Source of the DNA: Aureispira sp. CCB-QB1
Lineage (GTDB): Bacteria > Bacteroidota > Bacteroidia > Chitinophagales > Saprospiraceae
Direction: 5' to 3'
DNA: 64,000 nucleotides
Assembly (NCBI GenBank): GCA_945870185.1
Contig: CAMBRK010000009.1
Location: 1 to 64,000 of the forward strand
Below are positions 9,229 through 19,188 of this stretch, one piece after another (within the stretch, counting starts at the first letter, position 1; every line of letters starts with the position of its first letter). The translations under genes were made by a program, and so were the position numbers. The notes beneath the pieces were generated by a model. It was not told where the DNA came from. It made no database searches and saw nothing but the letters and a program-made list of their open reading frames with translations.

Positions 9229-9488
9229 TCCACTAGTTTTGTATTGAGCATGAGTTCTATCTCTCTGAGATATTCTTTTTTTAAGGAGTCCACAGCTTTG
9301 GTATAAAAAGTATCTTTCATCATTAAGCATAAAGAATCAGATTCCGTCCTCAGGGCATGAATTTCTCTGTTATAAATAGTGTCTACGGCATACCTTTCTT
9401 CGGTGGTCAGTTCCTTGGAATTCCATCCACAAGATGAAAACACCAATACTAAACCAACACAAAAGTATATCAAAAATTTATCTGTCAT
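9225..9488 (-). CDS. small lipoprotein of the lptB operon
   Basis: 87 residues from the ATG at 9488, which overlaps the end of lptB by 11 bases. The signal [20 protein letters not shown] ends in a lipobox Cys. The mature part is a short charged helical protein ([20 protein letters not shown]). A longer start at 9518 would put a non-hydrophobic extension ahead of the signal and is less likely. It is translationally coupled to both neighbours. The family is not recognised. Its arrangement of Asp, Arg and Leu resembles the helical part of the following lipoprotein. Confidence 0.65.
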   Translation of the reverse strand: MTDKFLIYFCVGLVLVFSSCGWNSKELTTEERYAVDTIYNREIHALRTESDSLCLMMKDTFYTKAVDSLKKEYLREIELMLNTKLVE

Positions 9489-10227
9489 CAAAATCCAATA
9501 TTTTTCTTTTGAGTTCAAAATTTTTGCCTAGATAAACTCTTCTGACGACTTCATCTTCTGCAAGCTCTTCAGCTGTACCTGCCTTTAAAATATTACCTTC
9601 AAACATCAGATACGCTCTATCGGTTATAGAGAGTGTTTCCTGCACATTGTGGTCGGTGATGAGGATACCTATATTTTTAGTCTTAAGTTTGGCTACGATG
9701 TATTGAATATCCTCCACCGCAATAGGGTCAATTCCAGCAAAAGGCTCATCTAGTAAAATGAATTTTGGATTGGAAGCCAATGATCTTGCTATCTCAGTTC
9801 GCCTTCTTTCTCCACCCGAAAGGGAATCGCCGGAGTTTTTCCTGACTTTTTCTAGTCTAAACTCGCCAATCAAGGACTCTAGTTTATCCCGTTGCTCTTC
9901 TTTACCTAAAGTCGTCATTTCCAATACAGCCCTTATATTATCTTCTACAGATAGTTTACGAAAGACACTAGGCTCTTGTGGTAGGTAGCCTACACCTTTC
10001 TGAGCTCTTTTGTACATGGCATCACCAGTAACATCCACTTCGTCAAGATATACTCTCCCCGATGTAGGCTGCACAAATCCTACCATCATGTAAAAAGTGG
10101 TCGTTTTTCCTGCACCATTGGGACCTAATAAGCCTACGATTTCGCCTTGGTCGACATGGATAGATACTGAGCGGACGACCTGTCGCTGGCCATACATTTT
10201 GACTAAATTTTCCGATCTGAATATCAT
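9478..10227 (-). CDS. lptB: LptB, ATPase of the LPS exporter
   Basis: 249 residues, the usual length for LptB. Walker A is GPNGAGKTT at 35-43, the Q-loop Gln is in YLPQEP near 84, the signature LSGGERRR starts at 136, Walker B is FILLDE at 156-161 and the switch His is H193 in [10 protein letters not shown], a motif typical of LptB. It hydrolyses ATP in the cytoplasm to drive LptFG-mediated extraction of lipopolysaccharide. Its ATG overlaps the TGA of the Ig-like lipoprotein gene upstream, so the two are translationally coupled. LptC, LptA, LptF and LptG are not in the window. Confidence 0.93.
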   Translation of the reverse strand: MIFRSENLVKMYGQRQVVRSVSIHVDQGEIVGLLGPNGAGKTTTFYMMVGFVQPTSGRVYLDEVDVTGDAMYKRAQKGVGYLPQEPSVFRKLSVEDNIRAVLEMTTLGKEEQRDKLESLIGEFRLEKVRKNSGDSLSGGERRRTEIARSLASNPKFILLDEPFAGIDPIAVEDIQYIVAKLKTKNIGILITDHNVQETLSITDRAYLMFEGNILKAGTAEELAEDEVVRRVYLGKNFELKRKILDFDDR

Positions 10228-11945
10228 TTTTTTATTTGTAATGGATTGGAACTATTGGGTAAACCTTCTTTCTTTTCTTTTGGTTCAAAAGCTTTTCGAA
10301 TTACATCTCCCCATGAAATGATGATCTCTGTATCTCTATTTTCTCGGGTGCGCTCTCCTTTGTAATAATGATAAAACTCTGGTTGGCGCTTTTCATCATA
10401 ATCAGCGGCATCCCACTTACCATTTTTATTGGTATCTTGTATGATTTCTACGTTGTACTTTTCAGGTACAAGTCCTTGTAGTGTAAAGCTTATGGAATCC
10501 ACCAAAGCTACAGTTTTGCTATGATACAAAAATTGATCTTTGTATATATTTATTATATAACGGTATGATTTGTCCAGATCTTTTATGGATATATTCAGTT
10601 TTCCAGTTTTATCAGGTGGTAGCACTATAAATTGATGTCCAATACTGTCCAGGGTGTGATCATATATAGAATAAATACTGCCACTATCTACAGAAATACT
10701 GTATGTTTCTCCAGCCACCCATGGATATTTTATCGTTACACTTGAGCCCGTTTTGTTCAGGTCATACTTTACGCCCTCTAAGAAACCAATGGTGTCAGAT
10801 ATGTTCCAAAGACTGAAGTCAGGATCTTTTATTGGAAGATTAAAACCCAACACAATAGAGTCATTGGGCACAATCGAATTTCCTGGAAAGAAGTAAGATT
10901 TTTTAGTCTTAGACTTTTTTATCCATTCAGCTTTACCTTTTGGTTTTACCTTAACTGTGTCCTGGAGTACGTATAGAAAAAATGAATCAAGGTCTGTATT
11001 ATAATAGACATTTAGAGAATCGTTAGATATATTTCCATAAGATGTTATCGTTTCTGGATTGGTCTTGTAGGTAAGATCTTGGGGTACTATCGAATTGTAA
11101 ACCAAATTAATTTTGCCATAATTTCGGAGTTCTTTGGTTTTTAGCTTTAATGATGGTAGCGGAAGTGAAGACCTTAAAAAAATGCTATCTTCAGATTTAG
11201 TGTTCAATATTATAAATGTATCTAGGAATGCAATTCTTTCGGACTCCAAATCATATTTATAATTGATATTTTCATCTTTGATGGCAAATAATCTAAAGGT
11301 ATCTGACTTAATATTTCTAAATATAAAATTACCTGTTTTATCCGGCTTTGCAAAATAGAAGGGCTTTTCTTTTCGGACAATAGTATCATCTAGTCGATCA
11401 TATAAAAATACTACCATTTCGCTTTCAGGTTCATAGTTTTTGGCATTGATGATTTTACCTGATATATTAAGGCTATCGAGATAAGCTCCCGTAGAGAATA
11501 CGTGGGTAAAATTATTCAGAATATTTCCCTCGTGAAAATCAACAAGAGATTCGCCAAAATTAATGGTATACGTTGCATTGTCTCTAAGGACTTCTTTATC
11601 ATCAAAAATGAATTTAACTCTTTTCCCACGTACGTCTACTTTAGGAATATAAGTAAGTGGTGGCGAAACCAAAATCTGCTTTATGGGATCTTTGACTTCT
11701 ATAAATTCGTCAAAATAAAAAACTAGTTCCTTAGGGTAAAATTTGAGCTGTTTGTCTGGTGTAGATCTCAATGTGTCTAAAACTGGCGGCTTTCTATCTT
11801 TGGGTCCGCCTTGTGGCCTACCTGTACTAGCACAAGAATATAAACCCAAAATACATGTAAGTAATAGGCAATAATATAAGAAGACGTAATGATACTTTTT
11901 CAATGCAAAGTGAGATTCTGATATAAAACGCAAAAAGTCGCACAA
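10224..11945 (-). CDS. Ig-like domain lipoprotein upstream of lptB
   Basis: 573 residues. After a hydrophobic segment a lipobox LYSC is followed by [13 protein letters not shown], the start of an SbsA-type Ig-like (Big_5) domain that covers about residues 60-150 ([18 protein letters not shown]). The remainder is beta-rich, and near the C-terminus there is a [14 protein letters not shown] run resembling a Ca-binding loop. This architecture is frequent in Bacteroidota and uncharacterised. A TTG at 11903 would give a cleaner signal sequence ([15 protein letters not shown]). Translational coupling to lptB hints at a link with LPS or surface assembly; that is inference. Confidence 0.75.
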   Translation of the reverse strand: MCDFLRFISESHFALKKYHYVFLYYCLLLTCILGLYSCASTGRPQGGPKDRKPPVLDTLRSTPDKQLKFYPKELVFYFDEFIEVKDPIKQILVSPPLTYIPKVDVRGKRVKFIFDDKEVLRDNATYTINFGESLVDFHEGNILNNFTHVFSTGAYLDSLNISGKIINAKNYEPESEMVVFLYDRLDDTIVRKEKPFYFAKPDKTGNFIFRNIKSDTFRLFAIKDENINYKYDLESERIAFLDTFIILNTKSEDSIFLRSSLPLPSLKLKTKELRNYGKINLVYNSIVPQDLTYKTNPETITSYGNISNDSLNVYYNTDLDSFFLYVLQDTVKVKPKGKAEWIKKSKTKKSYFFPGNSIVPNDSIVLGFNLPIKDPDFSLWNISDTIGFLEGVKYDLNKTGSSVTIKYPWVAGETYSISVDSGSIYSIYDHTLDSIGHQFIVLPPDKTGKLNISIKDLDKSYRYIINIYKDQFLYHSKTVALVDSISFTLQGLVPEKYNVEIIQDTNKNGKWDAADYDEKRQPEFYHYYKGERTRENRDTEIIISWGDVIRKAFEPKEKKEGLPNSSNPLQIKK

Positions 11946-12134
11946 AAGTCTTTATTATTGTCAAAAAACCAAAGTAATAAGCACAGAAATAATTTTTTAG
12001 TTCGGGAGCAAAATATTTTTTGTTGTATTATTTACTTGATTTTAAACAATAATGATCATTCGAATATTATTTCAATATAATAATGGGACTTGATTCGTTA
12101 ATTAAAATTCTTGCTATAGTTTTAAATTAATCTA

Positions 12135-12142
12135 TATATTTG
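12135..12142 (+). promoter_or_regulatory. -7 box TATATTTG only six bases from a GTG start
   Basis: TATATTTG fits TAnnTTTG exactly. Transcription would begin about seven bases downstream, that is at or next to the GTG at 12148, implying a leaderless mRNA. Confidence 0.5.
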
Positions 12143-12147
12143 CAGCC

Positions 12148-13584
12148 GTGAGTAAAAGATCTATTTGGACCATTATAATCATTATGACTCTTTCGTTGGT
12201 GGGAGTGGGTCTGATTCAGTATTTTTGGATCATGAAAGCTGTGGCATTGGACGAAAAAAATTTTAATGATAAAGTAACGATCGCCCTCAATAATGTAAAA
12301 AAGAAAATGACGAGTGATGCCGAAACTTTAGCAGCAACACAATATTATGAAGGACAAGGACTCCAGGCCCCATTAGATTTAGACAATGAATCCATTGTAC
12401 CTGGTAAAAAAGTGGATGAACAGAAACAATCTCTAGAGCAACGCTTGAAGGATTTGGAATTCAGAAATGCTAATATGAAACCGGATGATCTATTGGATAA
12501 TATTGATAAAGACCTACTAGATAAATATCTTAAAGCTGAATTAGAAACCAAAGATATTGATTTGCACTATGAATATGGAGTTTATTCCAACAAATACAGG
12601 TCATATTTTATAGAAAACGGTAGTTATACTGCTACCATAGGGGATACTACAAAATCATCCAATGTAGCAGCTATGAACCCATTATCCAAGGCTGAATTTA
12701 AAATCGCATTATTTGATGACGAATTGACAAGTCCAGGACATCTCCAAATTTATTTTCCAGGAAAAAAGAGATTCATTTGGTCTAGTGTTATCGGGATATT
12801 GTTGAGTTCGGTTGTTTTCACTGGTTTAATTCTTTTTTGTTTTGCGTATACGATTTATGTCATTTTTCATCAGAAAAAAGTTTCGGAGATGAAAACCGAC
12901 TTTATCAATAATATGACCCATGAGTTTAAAACACCTATAGCTACCATTGCTCTGGCATCAGACTCTATACTGAGCCCTATTATATTAGAAAATAAAGAAA
13001 AGGTAACCCGATTTATCAATATCATCAAACAAGAAAACAAACGCATGCTATCCCAGGTGGAAAAAGTACTGCAGATGGCTCAGATAGAAAAAGAAAACGT
13101 AGAGCTGAAATTTAACCCTATGAACCTTCATGAAGTAATCCAAGACGCGGTCGTTAATGCAGAATTAAAAGTTCAGGCTAAAGGAGGGCATATTGCCACC
13201 AATCTTATGGCACAAAAACCAGTCATTCAGGCTGATGTCACCCATATTTCCAGCATTATCAATAACCTGCTGGACAATGCTGAAAAATATACTCCTGAAA
13301 ACCCACAAATTACTGTATCTACAGCTGATGTAAAAGGTGGTATAGAATTTTCCGTTTCTGATAACGGAATAGGAATGAGTAAAGACGTGCTCAAGTACAT
13401 ATTTGAGAAGTTTTACAGGGTGCATACCGGCAATCTTCATGATGTCAAAGGTTTCGGTTTGGGACTGAGTTATGTAAAAGCCATGGTAGATGCACACCAG
13501 GGAAAAGTAGCCGTAAAAAGCGAATTGGGCAAGGGAAGTATATTCACAGTCTTCCTGCCAGAAAAACAAAATTTTAAATTCTAA
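12148..13584 (+). CDS. sensor histidine kinase
   Basis: 478 residues from a GTG start. A membrane helix at about 7-29 and another at about 209-235 enclose a periplasmic sensor region. HisKA follows with the phospho-accepting H258 in NNMTHEFKTP. The ATPase domain shows the N box NNLLDNAEKY, the G1 box VSDNGIGM, the F box IFEKFYRV and the G2 box GFGLGLSY. The stimulus is unknown. The next gene encodes an OmpR-type regulator, and the pair resembles RprX/RprY of Bacteroides in length and layout. The promoter box lies so close that translation may be leaderless. Confidence 0.9.
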   Translation: MSKRSIWTIIIIMTLSLVGVGLIQYFWIMKAVALDEKNFNDKVTIALNNVKKKMTSDAETLAATQYYEGQGLQAPLDLDNESIVPGKKVDEQKQSLEQRLKDLEFRNANMKPDDLLDNIDKDLLDKYLKAELETKDIDLHYEYGVYSNKYRSYFIENGSYTATIGDTTKSSNVAAMNPLSKAEFKIALFDDELTSPGHLQIYFPGKKRFIWSSVIGILLSSVVFTGLILFCFAYTIYVIFHQKKVSEMKTDFINNMTHEFKTPIATIALASDSILSPIILENKEKVTRFINIIKQENKRMLSQVEKVLQMAQIEKENVELKFNPMNLHEVIQDAVVNAELKVQAKGGHIATNLMAQKPVIQADVTHISSIINNLLDNAEKYTPENPQITVSTADVKGGIEFSVSDNGIGMSKDVLKYIFEKFYRVHTGNLHDVKGFGLGLSYVKAMVDAHQGKVAVKSELGKGSIFTVFLPEKQNFKF

Positions 13585-13620
13585 ATAATAAAATTAGGAA
13601 AAATTAAGTTATAATTTTAA

Positions 13621-13628
13621 TAATTTTG
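13621..13628 (+). promoter_or_regulatory. -7 box TAATTTTG ahead of the response regulator
   Basis: TAATTTTG matches TAnnTTTG in the 93-base gap between kinase and regulator, which suggests the regulator also has its own promoter. No -33 box is clear. Confidence 0.35.
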
Positions 13629-13677
13629 TTCTTTAGAAATAAAACATATAATATCAAAACAAAAAAACCAAAGAGTA

Positions 13678-14376
13678 ATGGCAAATAAAATTTTATTGGT
13701 AGAAGACGATCAGAATTTCGGAGATGTATTGATGTCTTACCTTGAGATGCATGATTATGATGTTACTTTAGCTACAGATGGAGAAGCTGGCTTGGAAGCA
13801 TTCAAAAAAGGGACGTTTGATCTTTGTATCAGCGATGTGATGATGCCCAAAAAAGATGGTTTTACTTTGGCCCGTGATATCAGAGGTATAAATAAAAATG
13901 TTCCTATCATTTTCCTTACGGCCAAAACCTTAAAAGAAGATGTTCTAGAAGGATTCAAAATAGGAGGCGATGATTATATTACCAAGCCTTTCAATTCAGA
14001 AGAATTGCTTTTTAGAGTTAAAGCCGTACTCCGCAGATCATCAAAACCTGAAGAAAATAGCGAAAATCAAAGAGAATTTAACATTGGTGATTATCACTTT
14101 GATTTTGCTCTTCGTATTTTGACATACAAACCTGACGGCAGTACAGAAAAACTTTCTCCCAAAGAAGCACAATTATTAAGATTGTTCTGCTTTAGAATCA
14201 ATGATGTTTTACAAAGATCAGAAGCACTTACTAAAATTTGGGAAGATGATAACTATTTCACAGCAAGAAGCATGGATGTATTTATTACCAAAATCAGAAA
14301 ATACCTATCCAAAGATAACAACATAGAGATCGAAAATATCCATGGTAACGGTTTTAGAATGTACATGAAAAACTGA
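13678..14376 (+). CDS. OmpR/PhoB-family response regulator
   Basis: 232 residues. The receiver domain has the acidic pair E9/D10/D11, the phospho-acceptor D53 in CISDVMMPK, T81 and K103 (YITKPF). A winged-helix DNA-binding domain follows from about 135 (LSPKEAQLLRLFC, ARSMDVFITKIRKYL, NIHGNGFRM). It is the partner of the kinase just upstream and binds DNA when phosphorylated. Length matches RprY of Bacteroides, but a regulon cannot be read from the window. All catalytic residues are present. Confidence 0.93.
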   Translation: MANKILLVEDDQNFGDVLMSYLEMHDYDVTLATDGEAGLEAFKKGTFDLCISDVMMPKKDGFTLARDIRGINKNVPIIFLTAKTLKEDVLEGFKIGGDDYITKPFNSEELLFRVKAVLRRSSKPEENSENQREFNIGDYHFDFALRILTYKPDGSTEKLSPKEAQLLRLFCFRINDVLQRSEALTKIWEDDNYFTARSMDVFITKIRKYLSKDNNIEIENIHGNGFRMYMKN

Positions 14377-14901
14377 TCTTAGAATATTGCTGACTGGATA
14401 CTTTTCAGGTTTGAGTACGCTCCGCAAAGTGTAATTTTTCCACACTTGTGAAGCTATGCTTTGAACCCGAAATATGCATTAGAAAATCTATTCAAAAGCT
14501 AAACTTCGTGCCTTTGGCTCGACAAGGTCTGCAAATCAGAAGCTTCGCCTATTTATCTTCTGTAACCGTAGCGGTGCTACGCTTTTCGAATATAAATAGC
14601 TGATTTACCTGCCCGCCTACCATGTAGTGGTCAGGCTGGTTGCATTTTAGCTTCTCACAACGAAGTTCTAACGCATAATTCGGGTTGAAGGCACAAAAAC
14701 TCAAAGAATCACAAAATTCAAAAAGTCGATCATTACTTCTTTATAGGCTTTTGAGTCTTGGGGTCTTAAATGAATTTCTCAAGTAATCAAGTCAAACTAT
14801 ATATATTAAGCTTGACTTAAAATAACAATTAATATTGCCTTAACATTCATTTTTTGTCGGGCTTGTAGGATTTTTGTTATTTTGCGACTTAATTTTGAAA
14901 T
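14377..14901. other. intergenic region holding the inverted element
   Basis: 525 bases. Other than the palindromic element there is no reading frame of note. At its right end TATTTTG (14878-14884) and TAATTTTG (14890-14897) are possible -7 boxes for the transporter, the second only four bases from its TTG start. Confidence 0.4.
14465..14685 (-). repeat. palindromic MITE-like element, copy 2, inverted to copy 1
   Basis: 221 bp. Its reverse complement is nearly identical to 7240-7438; the differences I see are a few substitutions and about 22 extra bases near its left end, containing TGCCTTTGGCTCGACAAGG. The ends are ACCCGAAATATGCATTAGAA and the complement of ACCCGAATTATGCGTTAGAA. It lies between the response regulator and the PiT transporter. 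Confidence 0.8.
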
Positions 14902-17382
14902 TTGGAGACTTTTATAATAGCTGGAGTAGTTATTTTAGGTATTTTGGCGATCATGGATTTGGTAGTTGGTGTTGGAAATGATGCAGTAAACTTTTTAAAT
15001 TCTGCTATAGGATCCAAAGTAGCATCTTTTCGTACCATCATGTGGGTAGCTTCCGCAGGTATATTCTTGGGAGCATTATCATCGGCAGGAATGATGGAGA
15101 TAGCTCGAGAAGGTATTTTTAATCCTGAATTTTTCAGTCTTGAGAATGTAATGATTATTTTTATATCGGTGATGCTCACCGATATCTTATTGTTAGATGC
15201 ATTCAATACTTTAGGGCTTCCTACTTCTACTACTGTTTCTATTATTTTTGAATTGTTGGGAGCATCCATTGTGGTAGCATCGTCTATGATTATTGCCGAT
15301 AACCTACCTATGAATTATCTATTTAATCTCAATGACCCTGAAAACAACATCATCGGTCTTATCAACTGGTCCAAAACCAATACGATCGTTTCCAGTATTT
15401 TTCTCTCGGTACTCATTGCTTTTACTTTTGGAGCTTTGGTCATGTGGATTTCCAGATTACTTTTCAGTTTTAACTATCGAAAAAGAATTCAAATCACAGG
15501 GGTAATTTGGGGTTCTTTGGCTATGTTGGCTTTGAGTTACTTCTTGGTCTATAAAGGATTAAAGTCCACTTATACTACAAAGGAATTGTCCAAAACAGAG
15601 CTGATTTCGTATATAAAGTCTGTAAATCCATCAGCACCGGATACACTGGGTGCCGATAAGCAGATCATTATCACAGATATAAGTGGTCACGAAATGATTT
15701 TTAATAGAATCGATGAAGAAAATAACGACAAAGCGAAGTATAAAATATTTTTTGGGAATAAAAAAATAAAAACTATTGTAGATACCATCAAAGATAACAT
15801 GGCCTTGTTCTTAGGTCTGTTTTTTTTGTTTTGGGTCATTAGCTTTAGTATTCTACATTACAAAGGCTACAATCCACTAAAAATAGTAGTTTTTGCAGGA
15901 ACATTTAGTCTTGCCATGGCTTTTGCGGGTAATGATTTGGTAAATTTTATCGGTGTACCACTAGCAGGTATCCAATCAACTCAGCTCTTTCATTCTGCCA
16001 ACAGTACAATGAGCGGTAGTCTAAATGCTTCCGAATATTTAATGACAGGTCTTAAATTTCCTATACAGACACCGTATATTTATTTGTTATTAGCGGGTAT
16101 AATTATGATTTTGACCTTATGGTTTTCAAAAAAAGCAAAAAATGTCACCGAAACAGAAGTGAAACTTGGGACTCAAGAGGAAACAGAAGAAAGATTTGCT
16201 TCCAATTTGATTTCCAGAAAGATTGTGCACGGTAGCCTATATTTATCAGATTTATTGGGTAAAGTCTTACCGATATCTATTCAAAATAAAATCAATGCGC
16301 AATTCATCCCCATTGTTAATGAAGAAGAAGCAGAGGCACCAGCTTTTGATTTGATCAGGGCCTCTGTAAATCTGACGATGGCTAGTATGCTCATAGCACT
16401 AGGTACTTCTTTCAAATTACCGCTGTCTACTACCTACGTTACCTTTATGGTAGCCATGGGTACTTCTCTTGCCGATAGAGCCTGGGGCAGAGAGTCAGCA
16501 TCTTACAGAATTGCAGGAGTGATCCATGTGATCGGTGGCTGGTTTGTAACCGCATTTGTAGCTTTTTCGTCGGCAGCAATCATAGCTATAATATTGCTGA
16601 GCTTCAAGCTTACTGGTTTAATTATTATTTGTTGTTTTGTAGCAGCTAGTATTTTGTATTCTACCTATAAAAACAATATGGCACAAGCAAGGAAAACCTT
16701 TGCTGAAAACACTATGCAGCTTATAGATTTTAATACTGATAAAGCACAGCAAAAAACGGCCAAAAAATTGAGCGAAAGCCTTTTTAAAATCTCTGATGCT
16801 TATGCCAATACCATTGATGGCTTGATTAAAGAAGACCAACAAAAAGTAACTGAGGCTGAAATCCAAAGTAACGAATTGATTCGTTTTTATTCAGATATAA
16901 AAAACAATCTCTTTAAAGCTATTAAAAAGTCAAAACTCAATGAAAAGAAAACTGCTCAACTTTATATTCTTAGCAATGACTTGATGCAAGATATATTACA
17001 ATCATTGATCTACATCATTAAGGCAGTAGATAATCATCTGAAAAATGCTCACAAGCCTTTGACAGAAATTCAGGTAGTAAACCTGAAAAAAATCCAAATA
17101 GAAGTTGTTACCTATCTGAATACGATAGCTTTGGCGCTTGAAAAAAATGATTTTGACGATCTCCAGGATTTAAGAGCTTCCAAAAGATCTATTTTCGACA
17201 ATCTCGAAGATTCACTATCTATGCAAGTAGAAGGTATATCAAGAAAGGAGTTTGGTTTTAAAAATACTGACCTAGTACTCAATTTATTGTTAGAGACCAA
17301 AGACCTTGTAGCTATCTCTGTCAGATTTGCCAAGCTGCTCCACCGACTGGTGCAAAACGAGAGTCCACTGGGTAATCGATAA
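14902..17382 (+). CDS. PiT-family inorganic phosphate transporter with PhoU-like tail
   Basis: 826 residues from a TTG start; an in-frame stop at 14890 leaves no room for an earlier one. The two PiT signatures are GNDAVNFLNSAIG (near 26) and AFAGNDLVNFIGVPLAG (near 340), one in each repeat of about 5-6 membrane helices, with LPTSTTVSI and LPLSTTYVT as the matching Ser/Thr motifs. From about residue 600 the protein is a cytoplasmic helical domain resembling PhoU, a common extension in Bacteroidota PiT proteins. It takes up phosphate with a cation. Translation may be leaderless. Confidence 0.9.
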   Translation: METFIIAGVVILGILAIMDLVVGVGNDAVNFLNSAIGSKVASFRTIMWVASAGIFLGALSSAGMMEIAREGIFNPEFFSLENVMIIFISVMLTDILLLDAFNTLGLPTSTTVSIIFELLGASIVVASSMIIADNLPMNYLFNLNDPENNIIGLINWSKTNTIVSSIFLSVLIAFTFGALVMWISRLLFSFNYRKRIQITGVIWGSLAMLALSYFLVYKGLKSTYTTKELSKTELISYIKSVNPSAPDTLGADKQIIITDISGHEMIFNRIDEENNDKAKYKIFFGNKKIKTIVDTIKDNMALFLGLFFLFWVISFSILHYKGYNPLKIVVFAGTFSLAMAFAGNDLVNFIGVPLAGIQSTQLFHSANSTMSGSLNASEYLMTGLKFPIQTPYIYLLLAGIIMILTLWFSKKAKNVTETEVKLGTQEETEERFASNLISRKIVHGSLYLSDLLGKVLPISIQNKINAQFIPIVNEEEAEAPAFDLIRASVNLTMASMLIALGTSFKLPLSTTYVTFMVAMGTSLADRAWGRESASYRIAGVIHVIGGWFVTAFVAFSSAAIIAIILLSFKLTGLIIICCFVAASILYSTYKNNMAQARKTFAENTMQLIDFNTDKAQQKTAKKLSESLFKISDAYANTIDGLIKEDQQKVTEAEIQSNELIRFYSDIKNNLFKAIKKSKLNEKKTAQLYILSNDLMQDILQSLIYIIKAVDNHLKNAHKPLTEIQVVNLKKIQIEVVTYLNTIALALEKNDFDDLQDLRASKRSIFDNLEDSLSMQVEGISRKEFGFKNTDLVLNLLLETKDLVAISVRFAKLLHRLVQNESPLGNR

Positions 17383-17420
17383 TTTAGAATAAAAATCTTT
17401 TAACTAACAAAGTAAAACGT

Positions 17421-17428
17421 TACCTTTG
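17421..17428 (+). promoter_or_regulatory. -7 box TACCTTTG ahead of ccmB
   Basis: Exact TAnnTTTG match 17 bases ahead of the ccmB ATG, in the 63-base gap after the phosphate transporter; the likely promoter of ccmB-ccmC-ccmD-gdhA. Confidence 0.45.
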
Positions 17429-17445
17429 ACCCATATTTATTCGTC

Positions 17446-18102
17446 ATGAATATCATTAAGGTCAAGGACATTTTTATTAAAGAACTTTCTGTAGAGTTCA
17501 GACAAAAGTTTGCCTTGGGCGGAATATTCCTTTTTGCCGCTACAGTGGTTTTTATAATCTATAAATCTTTCAATAATATCAACCCAAGGGAATGGACTAT
17601 ACTCTTGTGGATTATCATGCTTTTTGCAGGACTAAATGCAGTAGTTAAGAGCTTTCTGCAAGAAAAAAAAGAAACTTATCTATACTATTACACTTTATTT
17701 GACCCCGTGGATTTGATGATTGCAAAGTTGTTGTACAATTTTGTTTTTCTAATATTTTTGTTTTGTATGATCTTAGGATTTATGACTATATTTTCTGGCT
17801 TTCCCGTAAAACTGCCTGGGTTATTTGTATCAGGTTCTGTTTTAGGTATCTTGGGGATCGCTATTGTGTTTACTTTTGTTTCTGTAATATCTGCTGCTGA
17901 TAATACGAATGCTACATTGATGTCCATTTTGGCACTACCATTAGTATTACCTATAGTCATGTTATTACTTAAAATATCAGCAGTTAGTGTACGCTTGTTA
18001 TCCGATACTTCAGTAAATGAAGATGTCATGTTGTTGGCGGGTGTAGATAGTGTACTATTAGGAGCAATGTTATTGTTATTTCCTTCGTTATGGAGAAGTT
18101 AA
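17446..18102 (+). CDS. ccmB: CcmB, heme exporter membrane subunit
   Basis: 218 residues with six predicted membrane helices. The N-terminal run FIKELSVEFRQKFALGG and the loop KSFLQEKKETYLYYYTLFDP are typical of CcmB. It forms the permease of the CcmABCD heme-handling complex for cytochrome c maturation at the inner membrane. The next gene overlaps it. The ATPase gene ccmA is not adjacent, which is frequent in Bacteroidota. Confidence 0.85.
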   Translation: MNIIKVKDIFIKELSVEFRQKFALGGIFLFAATVVFIIYKSFNNINPREWTILLWIIMLFAGLNAVVKSFLQEKKETYLYYYTLFDPVDLMIAKLLYNFVFLIFLFCMILGFMTIFSGFPVKLPGLFVSGSVLGILGIAIVFTFVSVISAADNTNATLMSILALPLVLPIVMLLLKISAVSVRLLSDTSVNEDVMLLAGVDSVLLGAMLLLFPSLWRS

Positions 18103-19181
18103 TCTTTTTAAAAAGGAGTATGATAAAAATAAAAGGTTTGTGGTGGAAGGCTTTGGGAGCAATTATTTTTCTTTATGTCTTGATCGGGGGCATGACGGTT
18201 CCGCTAAATTCAGGTATTACATATACTAACCCTTCAAATGCCAAAACAGGTCAGCGTATTGTTATGGAAGTTACAGGTTATAATACCCACTTCAAGTCAG
18301 CATTACAAAATAGAGCGTGGCTAAAAGCAGACTCAAGCCATTTTATTCAAGCAACATCCGTTCAGCAAAATGATGAGATGCATGTATTGCTTCATTTTGA
18401 CCTCCCATTTACTATGCCTTCAAAAGAAAAAGTACAGCCTTTGACATTGATCATAGATAACGAAATTGATGGAGCATTTGTACAACCCAATGCCCTTTTT
18501 GTTACAGTGTCAGATAGTCTTCAGAATGATCTAAGCCAATGGCAAACATTACAATTAGGATCACTAAATAAAAAATCTGGATTGACATTTCCATATCGAA
18601 ATATCTTAAATGAAACGATCAGGAATACTTTTTTTCACGTAGCCTTATGGTTTGCTATGTTTATATTGTTGATTATAGGTTTATATCATGCGATACAGTA
18701 TTTGAGAACAGGTATTTATGATCACGATATACAATCTGCAACTATTAACAAGGTGGCTATCATGTATGGTGTTTTTGGGTTAATTACAGGGTCGATTTGG
18801 GCTAAATTTACCTGGAACACTTTCTGGACCACCGATGTGAAACTCAATATGACTGCTGTGGCAATGCTGATATATCTTGCATATCTTGTTTTGCGCGGTG
18901 CATCTACTGATACTGATAGAAGAGCAAAATTAAGTGCATCATATAGTATTTTCGCATTTTTAGCCCTGATTCCTTTGGTGTTTGTCATACCTAGACTTAC
19001 AGATAGTCTCCACCCTGGTAATGGTGGAAATCCTGCTCTTGGTGGTGAAGATTTGGATAATACATTGAGATTGTTTTTTTATCCTAGTATAATAGCTTTA
19101 GTATTATTGGGTATGTGGATGTCTCAATTAAAAATTAGATATGAAAGACTACAAGAAAAAATTTTCCAAAACCAAAAATAA
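18090..19181 (+). CDS. ccmC: CcmC/CcsA-family heme-handling protein
   Basis: 363 residues, longer than proteobacterial CcmC because a periplasmic region of about 130 residues is inserted after the first helix. The core keeps an HVALWF helix with the likely heme-ligand His, a Trp-rich loop SIWAKFTWNTFWTTD that corresponds to the WWxxD-type motif, and a second candidate ligand in DSLHPG. It holds heme for delivery to the maturation apparatus. The frame overlaps ccmB by 13 bases from 18090; an ATG at 18120 is the alternative start and gives a neater N-terminus. Confidence 0.82.
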   Translation: MEKLIFLKRSMIKIKGLWWKALGAIIFLYVLIGGMTVPLNSGITYTNPSNAKTGQRIVMEVTGYNTHFKSALQNRAWLKADSSHFIQATSVQQNDEMHVLLHFDLPFTMPSKEKVQPLTLIIDNEIDGAFVQPNALFVTVSDSLQNDLSQWQTLQLGSLNKKSGLTFPYRNILNETIRNTFFHVALWFAMFILLIIGLYHAIQYLRTGIYDHDIQSATINKVAIMYGVFGLITGSIWAKFTWNTFWTTDVKLNMTAVAMLIYLAYLVLRGASTDTDRRAKLSASYSIFAFLALIPLVFVIPRLTDSLHPGNGGNPALGGEDLDNTLRLFFYPSIIALVLLGMWMSQLKIRYERLQEKIFQNQK

Positions 19182-19188
19182 ATTATTT

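Noticed and set aside
12148-17382. Two-component system as PhoR-PhoB controlling the PiT gene
   Set aside because: The proximity is tempting, but the palindromic element lies between them and no Pho box-like direct repeats are seen ahead of the transporter.
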